Positions 1 to 9,644 of a stretch of DNA of 64,000 nucleotides are shown here, piece after piece. The position numbers and the translations under genes were made by a program. How positions within the stretch are numbered: position 1 is the first letter of the stretch; each line of letters starts with the position of its first letter. This DNA comes from Lonsdalea populi. GTDB lineage: Bacteria; Pseudomonadota; Gammaproteobacteria; Enterobacterales; Enterobacteriaceae. The stretch is taken from the NCBI RefSeq assembly GCF_015999465.1, contig NZ_CP065534.1, positions 2,604,001-2,668,000 on the forward strand, read 5' to 3'. Under the pieces are notes generated by a model that saw only the letters and a list, made by a program, of their open reading frames with translations, was not told the DNA's origin and did not search any database.

Positions 1-928
1 ACCTAGTATCACGGTATGCCAATTCTGATGGAAAAAGAAAATCAGGTTTTTTATTTCCTTCCGTTTTAACCTGAGTGGAAAATTGTGCCAGGCCATGTTC
101 AATAAACAGCTGTTCAAGGTGTAATTCCAGAGATTTTCCCGCACGAGACTTTCTTCTGTTACTGACAGAGTTAGCCATTGAGATGAATTCACCAACAGAA
201 CCAAATCCTTTACGGATAATATCCAGTACGTGAATTTCCTCTATGTGTAGAAATATTTGATACTCAATATGTCTGCGCTCGATAAGTTTTTTATCAGGTT
301 CCCCATAACTTTCGGAATAATGTTCAGCTGCAAAACGAATAATTTCACGTCCGGTAGGAAAATTATTTTTCCATTCGATGGGGATGTTAAACGTAGGTCT
401 TAATTCTTTAGGTGTAAACGCAAAGCCCCCGAAAATTTTTTCTCCGACATCGAAAAGTACTACTCCAGGCAAGACTTCTCCGATCATTGACTCGATAATA
501 TCTTCTTCGTCAGCATTGATACAGACCCATATGTCAACGAATTCACAGTCCTTCTCAGGTGTAAAATCAAACGCCAATAGTGTAAGTGCCCCTGTGTTTT
601 CAGTATCCTGAAGAGGGCTTCCTCGGCCCCAGCGTGTGATCCGCTTTTCATTTCTAGTTTTACCAAAATAGCGGCTGTTATAGTAAATTGCTCTTGCCTG
701 GCTATCCGGACAAACATGCGACGAGACATGCGCTGTTAACATTACTGAAGGATTAAGTTCATTCGTATGGTTTATCGATGGAAAGAGAGTCCCTACCACA
801 TTAGATGGTATATAGAGACCAACCTGATGTCCGCCTGTGGCGCCAGTATCGTTCGCTGATAATCTCTTGATAAGAAAGAAGTTATTATTATCTGATTTTT
901 CCTGTAACCATTCATGCAATCCAGACAT
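1..928 (-). CDS. EcoRII-type restriction endonuclease (5' part, cut by window edge)
   Basis: A type II (IIE) restriction endonuclease for CCWGG sites, recognised by close resemblance to EcoRII throughout. The reading frame is open for 309 codons and runs off the left edge; EcoRII is about 400 residues, so roughly the last quarter is missing. The N-terminal effector/DNA-binding part shows KRLSANDTGATGGHQVGLY near residues 23-41 and RNEKRITRWGRGSPL near 92-108. The PDF motif of the nuclease core is present near residues 295-297, and the later catalytic lysine lies outside the window. ATG at 928 is preceded by GGAG at a good distance. EcoRII genes are known to be paired with a convergent cytosine-C5 methyltransferase, so that partner is expected just off the left edge (inference). 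No frameshift is seen. Confidence 0.93.
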   Translation of the reverse strand, partial: MSGLHEWLQEKSDNNNFFLIKRLSANDTGATGGHQVGLYIPSNVVGTLFPSINHTNELNPSVMLTAHVSSHVCPDSQARAIYYNSRYFGKTRNEKRITRWGRGSPLQDTENTGALTLLAFDFTPEKDCEFVDIWVCINADEEDIIESMIGEVLPGVVLFDVGEKIFGGFAFTPKELRPTFNIPIEWKNNFPTGREIIRFAAEHYSESYGEPDKKLIERRHIEYQIFLHIEEIHVLDIIRKGFGSVGEFISMANSVSNRRKSRAGKSLELHLEQLFIEHGLAQFSTQVKTEGNKKPDFLFPSELAYRDTR

Positions 929-1494
929 GGCATTCTCCGTTTTATATTGTTTGCAGCCAATGCAATAAATGACTCTGCTACCCTAAATTGTGTTTGATTA
1001 TTAACTATTTCTATTCTACAAGAATTGCACATAATGGACCAAAACTTCGTCCTATAACCTTAACGCTACAAAAAACCAAAGAAAACCGTTCACCGACAAA
1101 AATACCTTTCCCCTCTTCTCCTGCAAACCCGTTACCTTATTCGTACCCCTTATAATGGGGTGTTAGCCAACCCCGCCCACTAATCACCTATCCCCAGACC
1201 GCTTCCCTCTGGTTTCCACAAACCCCTTGATTGCGTAACGCGGATGCGTATAGTTCTTATTTTTAATTGCGGCTATTTATCCCTGTCTTTCGCCAACCGC
1301 GCGGCAAGCAGAACGCCGCTCTCCCGGCTAACGATTATTCATAGCCCGAATATTCAAGGCATTGCCGGTGACTACATCGCTGAAGCTTCTCAACCCTCAG
1401 GTCACGAGCAACCCGGCCTGCAACGTTGAATCAATAAAAACGCCCCGGAGACGGGATTTGCCACTGTCAATCTTCTTAAATAGTCAAGCGAACT
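929..1494. other. Intergenic region between the restriction gene and siderophore receptor
   Basis: A divergent intergenic stretch of 566 bases. The half nearest the restriction gene is AT-rich. A weak hairpin with GGGGT/ACCCC arms lies near 1157-1174. No convincing Fur box is visible before the receptor gene. A 61-codon ORF at 1244-1429 has no recognisable product and is not called. Confidence 0.6.
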
Positions 1495-3708
1495 ATGTAT
1501 AACGTCAAAAACACATCCACGCCTTTACGTAAAACGTTGCTGGCTCTGGCGGCAGGCTCGCTCGCTCAGACGGCTGCCGCAGCAGCAACGACGCCTGCCA
1601 ATACTGATGCCGAGACCGATTCCAAAGATACGATTGTGGTGCAGGCGAGCGAGACGGAGAACTTCCGGTCCGGCGGCGATGCGCTGGTTCCCGCCTATCT
1701 GGATGGTCAGGTCGCCAACGGCGGGCGTCTGGGGATGCTCGGTGAACAAAAGGCCTTGGATGTGCCATTTAACGTGGTGGGTTACACCGCTAAAATGGTG
1801 CAGGACAAACAGGCGAAAACCATTGCCGAGCTGGTACACAGCGATGCAGGCGTGCAGGCGGTTCAGGGCTACGGCAACGTGGCGGAAACTTATCGGATTC
1901 GCGGTTTTAAGCTGGACGGCGACGACATGACGATGAGCGGTCTGGCGGGCGTGGTGCCGCGTCAGGTGGTGGATACCCAGATGCTCGACCGCGTGGAAGT
2001 CTTCAAAGGCGCTAATTCACTGGTGAACGGCGCGGCCACCAGCGCCGTCGGCGGCATGATCAACCTCGAACCCAAACGCGCGGAAGACACACCGACAACC
2101 CGCGTAGGCGTCGATTACACGTCGTCTTCGCAGGTAGGCGGCAGTCTGGATCTGGGCCGTCGTTTCGGCGACGACAATCAGTTTGGTGTACGCATGAACG
2201 TGGTTCACCGAGAAGGGGAAGCGGCCGTGGATGACGATAAACGTCGTACCACGCTGGCCTCTCTGGGGCTGGATTATCGCGGCGACCGCTTCCGAACGTC
2301 ACTGGATGTGGGCTACCAGAAAAAAACGTTCCACGGCAGCGAAATGGGCGTCAACATCAGCGGCCTGGACAACATTCCCGCCGTACCGAGCAACACCCGC
2401 AACTATTCACAGAAGTGGGCTTATAGCGATATCTCTAACAAGTTCGGTATGGCTCGCACCGAATACGATCTTAACGATAGCTGGACGACCTACGTCGCGC
2501 TGGGCGGACAGCATGCCAATGAAATGGGCACCTACTCTTCGCCCACCTTGACCAGCGACAATGGCGATGCGACCGCCTCCCGCCTCGACACCAATAACAT
2601 CGTCGATAATTTCAGCGGCATGGCCGGCTTGCGTGGCAAGTTTGATACGGGTTTCGTATCCCAACAGGTCAATGTCGGCTACTCTGCCCTGACTAAGCGT
2701 ACCCGGACCGCCTGGGGCATGTCGTTCAATAACCCGACCACCAACATCTATCACCACAGCGACGTCGCCATACCGGACAACGCCCTTTGGGGCGGCCATT
2801 ATGCGGATCCGCTGACCACCAGTCGTTCCCGCATGCAGGGCGTACTGCTGAGCGACACGCTCGGCGTGTTGAATGACCAACTGCTGTTCACCGCGGCCGG
2901 GCGTCATCAGAAAGTGGTGGTGCGTAACTACAGTAACGTGACCGGCGAGGAAGAGGCGGATTCTCGCTTTACCGAAAGCCGCTGGATGCCGACCTACGGC
3001 GTGGTTTACAAACCGTGGGAACAGCTGTCGCTGTACGCGAACCATACGGAAGGCCTGCAGCCGGGCAGCATCGCGCCGAGCACGGCGGCTAATGCGGGTC
3101 AAAGCACCGGCATCATCCATTCGAAGCAAAATGAAGTGGGCGTCAAGGTTGATATGGGGCGCGTAGGCGGCTCGATGTCGCTGTTTGAAATCAAGAAACC
3201 GTCGGCCATTCTAGATAGCGTCAGCAATCGCTACAGCGTCGACGGCGAGCAGCGCAACCGCGGGCTGGAGCTAAATGTCTTTGGCGAACCCGTATTGGGC
3301 GTGCGTCTGAACGCCAGCACCGTCTGGCTGGACCCTGACTTGACCAAAACCGCCAACGGCGCCAACGACGGCAACGACGCCATCGGCGTTCCGCGCTTTT
3401 ACGGCGTGGTGGGCGCGGAATACGACATCAAACCGGTGGACGGTCTGACCGCGACGGCGCAGTTGAACCACTCGGGTTCACAGTACGCCAACGCGGAGAA
3501 CACCAAAAAGCTCGACAGCTACACCACGTTGGATCTGGGTCTGCGCTACCGTACTCGCGTGAATAATGATCAGAACGAAATGGTCTGGCGCGTCGCGCTG
3601 AACAACGTGACCAATGAGAAGTATTGGTCTGGCGTCGAGGACTACGGCGTGTATGTCTTCGAAGGGGAACCCCGTACGCTCAAGGTGTCCATGAGCTACG
3701 ACTTCTAA
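1495..3708 (+). CDS. TonB-dependent ferric-siderophore receptor
   Basis: An outer-membrane receptor that takes up an iron-siderophore complex using TonB energy, of the FcuA/FhuE-like siderophore-receptor class. Its 737 residues fit the family. Residues 1-29 or so form a signal peptide ending in an Ala-rich stretch. A TonB-box-like DTIVVQA lies near 45-51. The plug domain follows, with VPFNVVGYT, ETYRIRGF and the typical RVEVFKGANSLVNG segment. The rest is the beta-barrel, which ends in the terminal aromatic of SMSYDF. The ligand cannot be read from sequence; hydroxamates such as ferrichrome or coprogen are plausible. The gene stands alone, followed by its own terminator. The Shine-Dalgarno before ATG 1495 is weak. 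Confidence 0.9.
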   Translation: MYNVKNTSTPLRKTLLALAAGSLAQTAAAAATTPANTDAETDSKDTIVVQASETENFRSGGDALVPAYLDGQVANGGRLGMLGEQKALDVPFNVVGYTAKMVQDKQAKTIAELVHSDAGVQAVQGYGNVAETYRIRGFKLDGDDMTMSGLAGVVPRQVVDTQMLDRVEVFKGANSLVNGAATSAVGGMINLEPKRAEDTPTTRVGVDYTSSSQVGGSLDLGRRFGDDNQFGVRMNVVHREGEAAVDDDKRRTTLASLGLDYRGDRFRTSLDVGYQKKTFHGSEMGVNISGLDNIPAVPSNTRNYSQKWAYSDISNKFGMARTEYDLNDSWTTYVALGGQHANEMGTYSSPTLTSDNGDATASRLDTNNIVDNFSGMAGLRGKFDTGFVSQQVNVGYSALTKRTRTAWGMSFNNPTTNIYHHSDVAIPDNALWGGHYADPLTTSRSRMQGVLLSDTLGVLNDQLLFTAAGRHQKVVVRNYSNVTGEEEADSRFTESRWMPTYGVVYKPWEQLSLYANHTEGLQPGSIAPSTAANAGQSTGIIHSKQNEVGVKVDMGRVGGSMSLFEIKKPSAILDSVSNRYSVDGEQRNRGLELNVFGEPVLGVRLNASTVWLDPDLTKTANGANDGNDAIGVPRFYGVVGAEYDIKPVDGLTATAQLNHSGSQYANAENTKKLDSYTTLDLGLRYRTRVNNDQNEMVWRVALNNVTNEKYWSGVEDYGVYVFEGEPRTLKVSMSYDF

Positions 3709-3727
3709 CGCCCTTCCCTGCGCTAAG

Positions 3728-3763
3728 ATCCCGATATCCAGTCATGGACGTCGGGATTTTTTG
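3728..3763 (+). terminator. Rho-independent terminator of the siderophore receptor gene
   Basis: A 12-bp stem (3728-3739 with 3746-3757, ATCCCGA..TCC against GGA..TCGGGAT, two mismatched positions), a 6-base loop and a run of T residues directly follow the receptor stop codon. Confidence 0.85.
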
Positions 3764-3956
3764 TTTCTCCGCATCAGGGGGCCATTTCAGCCAAACGGGA
3801 GAGACGAATCAATAGAGCAACTCACACACGCCAGCCCGCCCCCACCGCATGCACTTAAAACGTTCCAGCCTATAAATACGAAGGCGAATCATGAAGACGC
3901 TTTCAAGGTCAGCACGAATATCCGCATGAGCGATCACCGCGATGATATCTGCTTCG

Positions 3957-4961
3957 TCACGCAACGACCGAATAGCGCTCATCGAGTAGCTCGAACTCGT
4001 AATTGGGGTTCGGCGACAGAATGATCTGTTTCTCTTTCGTCACGAAAATCGCGGTAATACCAGGGAAGTCTTGGAGATAAGCGATCCCGGCTTTCACCCC
4101 CATGCCATACATCAGGGTGGTGTAGATGTCGCCATCAATGGACTCGTCCGACACGATGGTGACACTGTCCAATTCGTTATTAAGCGGGTAGCCCGATTTC
4201 GGATCCAAAATATGATGATATCGCTCGCCATTGAGGGTGAAGTAACGCTCGTAAGTACCGGACGTGACGACGGATTTATCGATTGCTTTTATCACGCCGA
4301 TCAACTCGCCCTGCTCGGCGAAGGGTTTTTTAAGGCCGATACTCCAGCGCCCCTGAGGATCGTTTAACGATCGCCCCATCGCCTGCACGTTGCCGCCCAG
4401 ATTCAATAATGCATTTTTAACGCCGTTTTGCCGCAGAAAGCCTTTGATGACGTCGGCGATATAACCTTTGGCGATAGCGCCGAGATCGATCTCCATACCT
4501 TGCTGCTTGAGGAACACGGAGCGATCTGCATCGTTCAGGATCACATGGCGCGGATCCGTCAGCGCCAGCCGCTGTTGAATGTCCGCCGCGCCAGGCACAG
4601 AATTGCCGCTAAAACCGATTTTCCACAGTTTGACGACGGGCCCGATGGTGAAATTGAAATGACTATTGTCCAGCAGGCTCACCTGCCGGGCGCGTTTAAT
4701 CAGCTGATAGACGATGGGGCTCACCACTACCGGATGCTGACCCGCCGCATGATTGATATTCATGACTTCCGACGGGGAGCGATTCACCGTAAGCAAATCT
4801 TCGAGGCGTTTGATGCGTTTGAAGGCCTGAACAACCAGATCCTCATTGAGAGAAAAAAGCGTTAAGGAAATTCGCGTGCCCATCAGTGTCGCGGCATAGG
4901 AAAAGGAGCTGTCTTCAGACGTCGTCATAAAAGCACCGTCGCGGTTAGAGGGGAAAAACAT
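3957..4961 (-). CDS. apbE: ApbE-family FAD:protein FMN transferase (flavinyltransferase)
   Basis: Attaches FMN from FAD to a Thr or Ser of target flavoproteins through a phosphoester bond, using Mg2+. The ApbE fold is evident: MGTRISLTLF near the start, a conserved EIDLGAIAKGYIAD segment, NLGGNVQAMG, SVVTSGTYERYF and HHILDPKSGYP, then SVTIVSDES. There is no signal peptide or lipobox, unlike the exported ApbE of the Nqr/Rnf systems, so it should act in the cytoplasm. It lies 87 bases downstream of the multidomain flavoprotein gene on the same strand, and that protein carries an ApbE target motif, so it is the probable substrate. The start is uncertain: ATG at 4961 or ATG at 4928, neither with a strong ribosome binding site. 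Confidence 0.93.
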   Translation of the reverse strand: MFFPSNRDGAFMTTSEDSSFSYAATLMGTRISLTLFSLNEDLVVQAFKRIKRLEDLLTVNRSPSEVMNINHAAGQHPVVVSPIVYQLIKRARQVSLLDNSHFNFTIGPVVKLWKIGFSGNSVPGAADIQQRLALTDPRHVILNDADRSVFLKQQGMEIDLGAIAKGYIADVIKGFLRQNGVKNALLNLGGNVQAMGRSLNDPQGRWSIGLKKPFAEQGELIGVIKAIDKSVVTSGTYERYFTLNGERYHHILDPKSGYPLNNELDSVTIVSDESIDGDIYTTLMYGMGVKAGIAYLQDFPGITAIFVTKEKQIILSPNPNYEFELLDERYSVVA

Positions 4962-5048
4962 CGCTAATGATGGATGCTATTAAAACGCTGGCGGGGCCAC
5001 GTTGACAACGTTACCCCGCCTGTAGACTACGAACGCGACGACCCGGCG

Positions 5049-7829
5049 TTACCGTTTTGCATAGGCCGCTGCTTGTTTACCGGCCTGAATACCGAAGATG
5101 ATGATATCAGCCACGGCGTTACCCCCGATACGGTTGGCGCCGTGAATACCGCCGACCACTTCGCCCGCGGCGTAGGCGCCCTGAATAACCTCTTTATTGT
5201 TATCCAGCACCTCGGTCGCCGTGTTGACCACCACGCCGCCCATCGTATGGTGAACGCCTGGGGCGATCTTGATGGCGTAGAACGGTCCTTTGTTGATCGG
5301 ATTACGCAACGCGGTCGTTCTGCCGAAATCGTCATCGTGCTGTTTTTCAACGAACGTGTTGTAGCGTTCGATGGTTTTCGTCAGCTCGGCGGGTTCAATT
5401 TCCAACCGGTCTGCCAACGCCACGATAGAGTCTTCGACTTCGACAAACCCCTGAGCCACATATTCGCCGACCGCCATGTTCTTCTCTTTGACGTGGTCGT
5501 CAAAAACGATATAGGCATATTTTTCCGGCAGATTGATGATGCTCGCAGACACCTTGTCTCGCGTTTCCAATTCATTAAAGAAACGCTGACCACTTTGGGA
5601 AACCAGAATAGCCCCGCCGCCGCGAATGGATTCAGAGATCAGATACGACGTATTCTGCTCCACCGTCGGGTGGATCTGAATTTCACCCATGTCGACGGTA
5701 TCCGCGCCCAGCGCTTCCAGCAAAGTAATCCCGCTACCGGTGGCGCCCTTGTGGTTGGTCGTTACGAAGCCTTTCAGGTCCGGACGGTATTTCACTACCA
5801 GGTCTGGGTTGGCGCTGAATCCGCCGGTCGCCATGATGATGGTTTTCGTCGGAATGACGCGCTCTTCGTTTTCGTCGTTGATAGTGCGAACGCCGGAAAC
5901 CTTGCCGTCTTCCTGTAAAATCTCGGTGACGGACGTTTCCAACATCACGTCGATGTTGCGCTGGTTGAGGTTTTTTACCAGTCCGCTGATCAGGTAGCCG
6001 CCTACCGCCGCGCCGCTGGCCGGACGGTGAGTTCGGTCGACGCTCATGCCGCCGGTGGTCGTCAGGTCGCTCAGCTCGATGTTGCGATCGGCCAGCCAGT
6101 CGATGGCTTCGTGAGCGTGTTCGACGAAGTATTTCACCAGTTCAGGGTTGTTCTTGTTCTGGCCGCTTTTCAGCGTTTCGTTGTAGAACAGCGCTTTATC
6201 GTCGACGATACCTTTGATTTTCTGGAAACGGGTTTCCGCGGCATTCATCCCCGCAGAGGCTTTGATCGTATTCCCGCCAATCACCGGCATTTTTTCGACG
6301 ATCAGCACCTTGGCGCCGTCATCGGCGGCCTGAATCGCCGTCGCCAGACCTGCGCCGCCGCTGCCGACCACCACGACGTCGTACTGCTGAACTTCGTCCG
6401 GGTTGCCGCCCTCTTCAATAATCGCTTCTTTAAACGACTTCGTCATCGCCTTCGTCACCGCTTTTTTGATGGCTTCGCTCTGCTCGGTAGCGCCGGTCAC
6501 GGCGTCGACGTGCGAACTGTTGGCATCAAGAATACGGGTTCTGATGATTTCAAAGCTGCTGATGAGCTCGTCATCCCATCCGGCGGTATTGGCCATCGCG
6601 ATGTCTTTGATGTGATCTTTTTCCAGGCTGACGTTAACGATGAGTTCTTTATCGTTGTCCTGAACTTTCTCCTGGTACACACCAACTTTGAACTTTTTCG
6701 CGTTCAGGCTCATATCGCGGATCATGCTTTCCACCAGCGAGAAGCGCCACAGTGGTTCCGGAATGGTCAGTTCTTCACGCTTGGTGCTGTCGATATAAAG
6801 ATCGATATGTTCCTGTGCGGTGATCCGGTCCATCCAGTCCGGGTAGGCGATGCAGCCTTTCCCCACAGCGACCAGATCATAACCGTGCTCCAGCGCAACG
6901 TCGGCATCCGCCTTGTTGACGATACCGCCCACGCCCACGACCGGCACCTGCGCCAGCGTGTCGGAACGCATAGCGACATATTTTTCAATCAGCGGGGTGG
7001 CAGACTCAGTGTCGACGATAGAAGGACGCAGCGTGTGGCCCATGGAAAAATGCACGTAGTCCAGACCGCGCTCGGCCAGCTTCTCGAGCAAATACATCGT
7101 GTCATCGAAACGGATACCCGGCTCTTCCAGCTCTTCCGGCGAGAAACGGTAGCCGATGATGAAAGACGGATCGGCATACTTGTCTTTCATCTGGTGTGCG
7201 ATATCCAGCACGGCCGTCGGGAAGCGAGTGCGGTTGTCGCGGCTGCCGCCCCATTTGTCTTCACGGCGGTTGGAGTGCGGAGAATAGAATTGCTGAATCA
7301 GATAGGTGTTGGCACCGTGAATTTCCACGCCGTCAAAGCCGGCCTGAATGGCGCGGTGAATGGCGCGACCAAACTTGGCGACCATCTCTTCGACTTCATC
7401 CGCCGTCAGTTCTATAGGCGTCGGCGCACCGGGACGAGGTGCAGCAACGGCGCTCGGCCCGACCGGGGATTCGCCGCCGATGAGTTTCGGGTCGACCATG
7501 CGGCCGCCGTGGTAGATCTGCAAGATAGCTTTAGAACCCTGCGCTTTGACCGCGCTGGCGACTTTGGACAACCCTTCGATTTTGTTGTCGTCATCAATAC
7601 CAATCGCGCCGGGGAAAGCCCGCCCACGGTCATCGATGAAGCAGCATTCGACGATCAGCGCGCCGATTTTACCGGAACGCACCTGATAGTATTCAATCAG
7701 TTCCCTGGTGACGGAACCGTCAAAAAAGCCGGTGCAGGTTGTCATTGGCGCCATAACGACCCGGTTTTCCAGGGTAACGCCATTAGGCAACGTGAACGGC
7801 TGCAATAATCTGTCGTTAATGTTTGTCAT
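5049..7829 (-). CDS. Three-domain flavoprotein, soluble NADH:fumarate oxidoreductase type
   Basis: A 926-residue cytosolic flavoprotein. Domain 1 (about 1-365) is an old-yellow-enzyme-like NAD(P)H:flavin oxidoreductase, with VEIHGANTYLIQQF and the FMN-site GVGGI. Domain 2 (about 380-465) is an FMN-binding domain with the ApbE target DAVTGAT at 442-447, where T447 would carry covalent FMN. Domain 3 (about 483-926) is a fumarate reductase/FAD_binding_2 domain: GSGGAG at 489-494, IHPT at 719-722, ESIRGGGA at 733-740, HHTMGG at 860-865 and HGANRIGGNA at 896-905, keeping the His/Arg set used for fumarate reduction. This layout matches the soluble NADH:fumarate oxidoreductase described in Klebsiella. 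ATG at 7829 has AGGTGG upstream. It is probably cotranscribed with apbE. The exact acceptor (fumarate, or a related enoate such as acrylate or urocanate) is inferred. Confidence 0.88.
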   Translation of the reverse strand: MTNINDRLLQPFTLPNGVTLENRVVMAPMTTCTGFFDGSVTRELIEYYQVRSGKIGALIVECCFIDDRGRAFPGAIGIDDDNKIEGLSKVASAVKAQGSKAILQIYHGGRMVDPKLIGGESPVGPSAVAAPRPGAPTPIELTADEVEEMVAKFGRAIHRAIQAGFDGVEIHGANTYLIQQFYSPHSNRREDKWGGSRDNRTRFPTAVLDIAHQMKDKYADPSFIIGYRFSPEELEEPGIRFDDTMYLLEKLAERGLDYVHFSMGHTLRPSIVDTESATPLIEKYVAMRSDTLAQVPVVGVGGIVNKADADVALEHGYDLVAVGKGCIAYPDWMDRITAQEHIDLYIDSTKREELTIPEPLWRFSLVESMIRDMSLNAKKFKVGVYQEKVQDNDKELIVNVSLEKDHIKDIAMANTAGWDDELISSFEIIRTRILDANSSHVDAVTGATEQSEAIKKAVTKAMTKSFKEAIIEEGGNPDEVQQYDVVVVGSGGAGLATAIQAADDGAKVLIVEKMPVIGGNTIKASAGMNAAETRFQKIKGIVDDKALFYNETLKSGQNKNNPELVKYFVEHAHEAIDWLADRNIELSDLTTTGGMSVDRTHRPASGAAVGGYLISGLVKNLNQRNIDVMLETSVTEILQEDGKVSGVRTINDENEERVIPTKTIIMATGGFSANPDLVVKYRPDLKGFVTTNHKGATGSGITLLEALGADTVDMGEIQIHPTVEQNTSYLISESIRGGGAILVSQSGQRFFNELETRDKVSASIINLPEKYAYIVFDDHVKEKNMAVGEYVAQGFVEVEDSIVALADRLEIEPAELTKTIERYNTFVEKQHDDDFGRTTALRNPINKGPFYAIKIAPGVHHTMGGVVVNTATEVLDNNKEVIQGAYAAGEVVGGIHGANRIGGNAVADIIIFGIQAGKQAAAYAKR

Positions 7830-9644
7830 TAAAATACCACCTAATTTTCACAAATTTTTAGCAAATTCTTAAATTCGTAAATGGCAGGCTGTTTTTTATT
7901 GTTCGTGTTTTAGTTGCCTGCGATTATTATTCTTTTATTATGTGGTTTTTTTAATGTCATAATACTTTTTTTTAATGTCTTAATTATTTTGTATTTGCAG
8001 TTATGTTATCACTCTGTTTAAATAAAAACGTTTAATGTAAAAACATTATAAATAGCAGGGTCTTTATCAACGAATAAATAACACGCAATTTATTTCCTCA
8101 ACGTATTCGCCAAAATAGTCTTGTCGCTTTTTGTATTCGCGCATTTCAAAACATTAAATATAACCATCCATTAATCATGGATATTAACCACATTGGCGGT
8201 TTTCTATTTTGCCGCTGCGATCATGAAAATGCTAAGTTGTACCTGCTGCTCGCCACCGCCAGGAACAACCATTTTTTATATTAAAAACATAGAGATAAAC
8301 AATAACATGAAGATTTCAACATCATTTATCCATGAATAAACCTGAAAACAGGGTATTTATCAAACGCATGGAACGGCGACAGCAACCTATAAAGCTAGCG
8401 CTGGTTTCTTTTCTGTACATTCTTTTTACGCATGCTTTCCCCGCGATGACCACACAAAAATAAGCATGCCTTTATGATGCTCGCTTACCATATGATAATT
8501 CGTTAATTTGACGCATTTTTAATGCTGATAAACCTTATAAAGGCTTATATCCATAGGAGGACTATTCACCAGCAGGGTATGCGCTGATGAGTCTTCATAA
8601 AAAGGTATCTCGCATTGATCAGATCCAGGGACAACAATATATTTGGTTCAGGATGAGGGTGTTATTTTGTTATAGATAACAAGAACGATATTTATTTTAC
8701 AATCACGCAAAACATAATATTCGTTCATTCCGCCGATTGTTATTCCACACGAATGGCTATCATTATCAAAATGACGTTAAAATTAATCACGCATCACCCT
8801 TACTTTTTTTCTGTCATGCTCATCATATTTTTATGGCATCCCTCAGTTGTTTACAATCTTCAATAAATGTATGGACATTTATATTGTCCATTTTTTGGTA
8901 AACAACCGCAATATTCATTCTTACACCCACATCAATTGTACTGTTTTTATCAATCTCTCTTTGCTCATGAATAATTAACATTATCCCGCCAACATGGCCG
9001 ATCCGATGACCGTCATAAAAATTATTTTTTTCTGCCTTCCTCTCCCTTTCACTGAGTCATTGTTTAAATCAGTTCACTTTCAAAACAGACCAAAAGGGGT
9101 TGATAATTAGCCTGCATTTAAATATTCTAAATTTGATAGCCCCCTAAACATTACCGTGATTTATTAATTACTTCGTTTTGTTCAACGACTTACCCTTCAA
9201 AAGCAATAAAAAAATAACCATTATTATTAATAATATATAAAAAAACCACAAAAGGAGCACGCTCTTCGCCCTATCTTCGACTCATTTTTCACACTTAATA
9301 AAACTTAGTCATTGAATGTAACGGATGGTAATAAAAAACAACACCGCTGATTTTTAGCCCATCAGATTAGAAGTCCTACTCTATTAAACAGAATAATAGT
9401 TTCCCTGCTCATCATCACTGTATAAATGTATTAAATACGGAGGCGTTTATTGACATTTAATTACCTTATTCCCGAAAAAAAGGATGAAGTCCATTACCTG
9501 TTTGCCGATAACAGCTTCGAAGAAATGAAGTATTGATGGATTAAAACTGGTTCGCATGCTTTTCCTGATGAGTCCCTATGAATGGATGCGAAAAACAGTT
9601 CTGTTATTCAAGAACTCATATCCTAATATCCCAGGGCTACGACT
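7830..9644. other. 1.8-kb AT-rich gene-poor region
   Basis: No ORF of 60 codons occurs except a shadow at the right end. The sequence is much richer in A+T than its neighbours, with many T and A runs, as in H-NS-bound DNA. It should hold the promoter of the flavoprotein gene (left) and of the chemoreceptor (right). Three tiny ORFs are visible: 8223-8339 (38 codons, CTCCSPPPG near the start), 8332-8463 (43 codons, one hydrophobic segment LALVSFLYILF) overlapping the first by 8 bases, and 8771-8866 (31 codons, hydrophobic). None has a strong Shine-Dalgarno or a recognised relative. GCAGGC and GCCTGC arms near 7883-7922 could form a leader hairpin. Confidence 0.6.
9485..9511 (+). promoter_or_regulatory. 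Sigma-28 (FliA) type flagellar-class promoter
   Basis: GCCGATAA at 9504-9511 is a perfect match to the -10 element used by FliA. TGAAGTCC sits exactly 11 bases upstream at 9485-9492 and matches 5 of 8 positions of the -35 consensus TAAAGTTT. It lies about 130 bases before a chemoreceptor gene, the expected kind of target. Confidence 0.8.

Noticed and set aside
929-1494. Fur box before the siderophore receptor
   Set aside because: No stretch matches the 19-bp Fur consensus beyond short AT words; iron control is likely but not shown here.
2407-3129. 240-codon ORF on the minus strand
   Set aside because: It lies wholly inside the siderophore receptor gene on the other strand; its composition is that of an antisense shadow in GC-rich DNA.
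6027-7808. 593-codon ORF on the plus strand
   Set aside because: Fully antisense to the flavoprotein gene, whose domains and motifs are clear; the antisense product is His/Arg/Phe-rich and resembles nothing.
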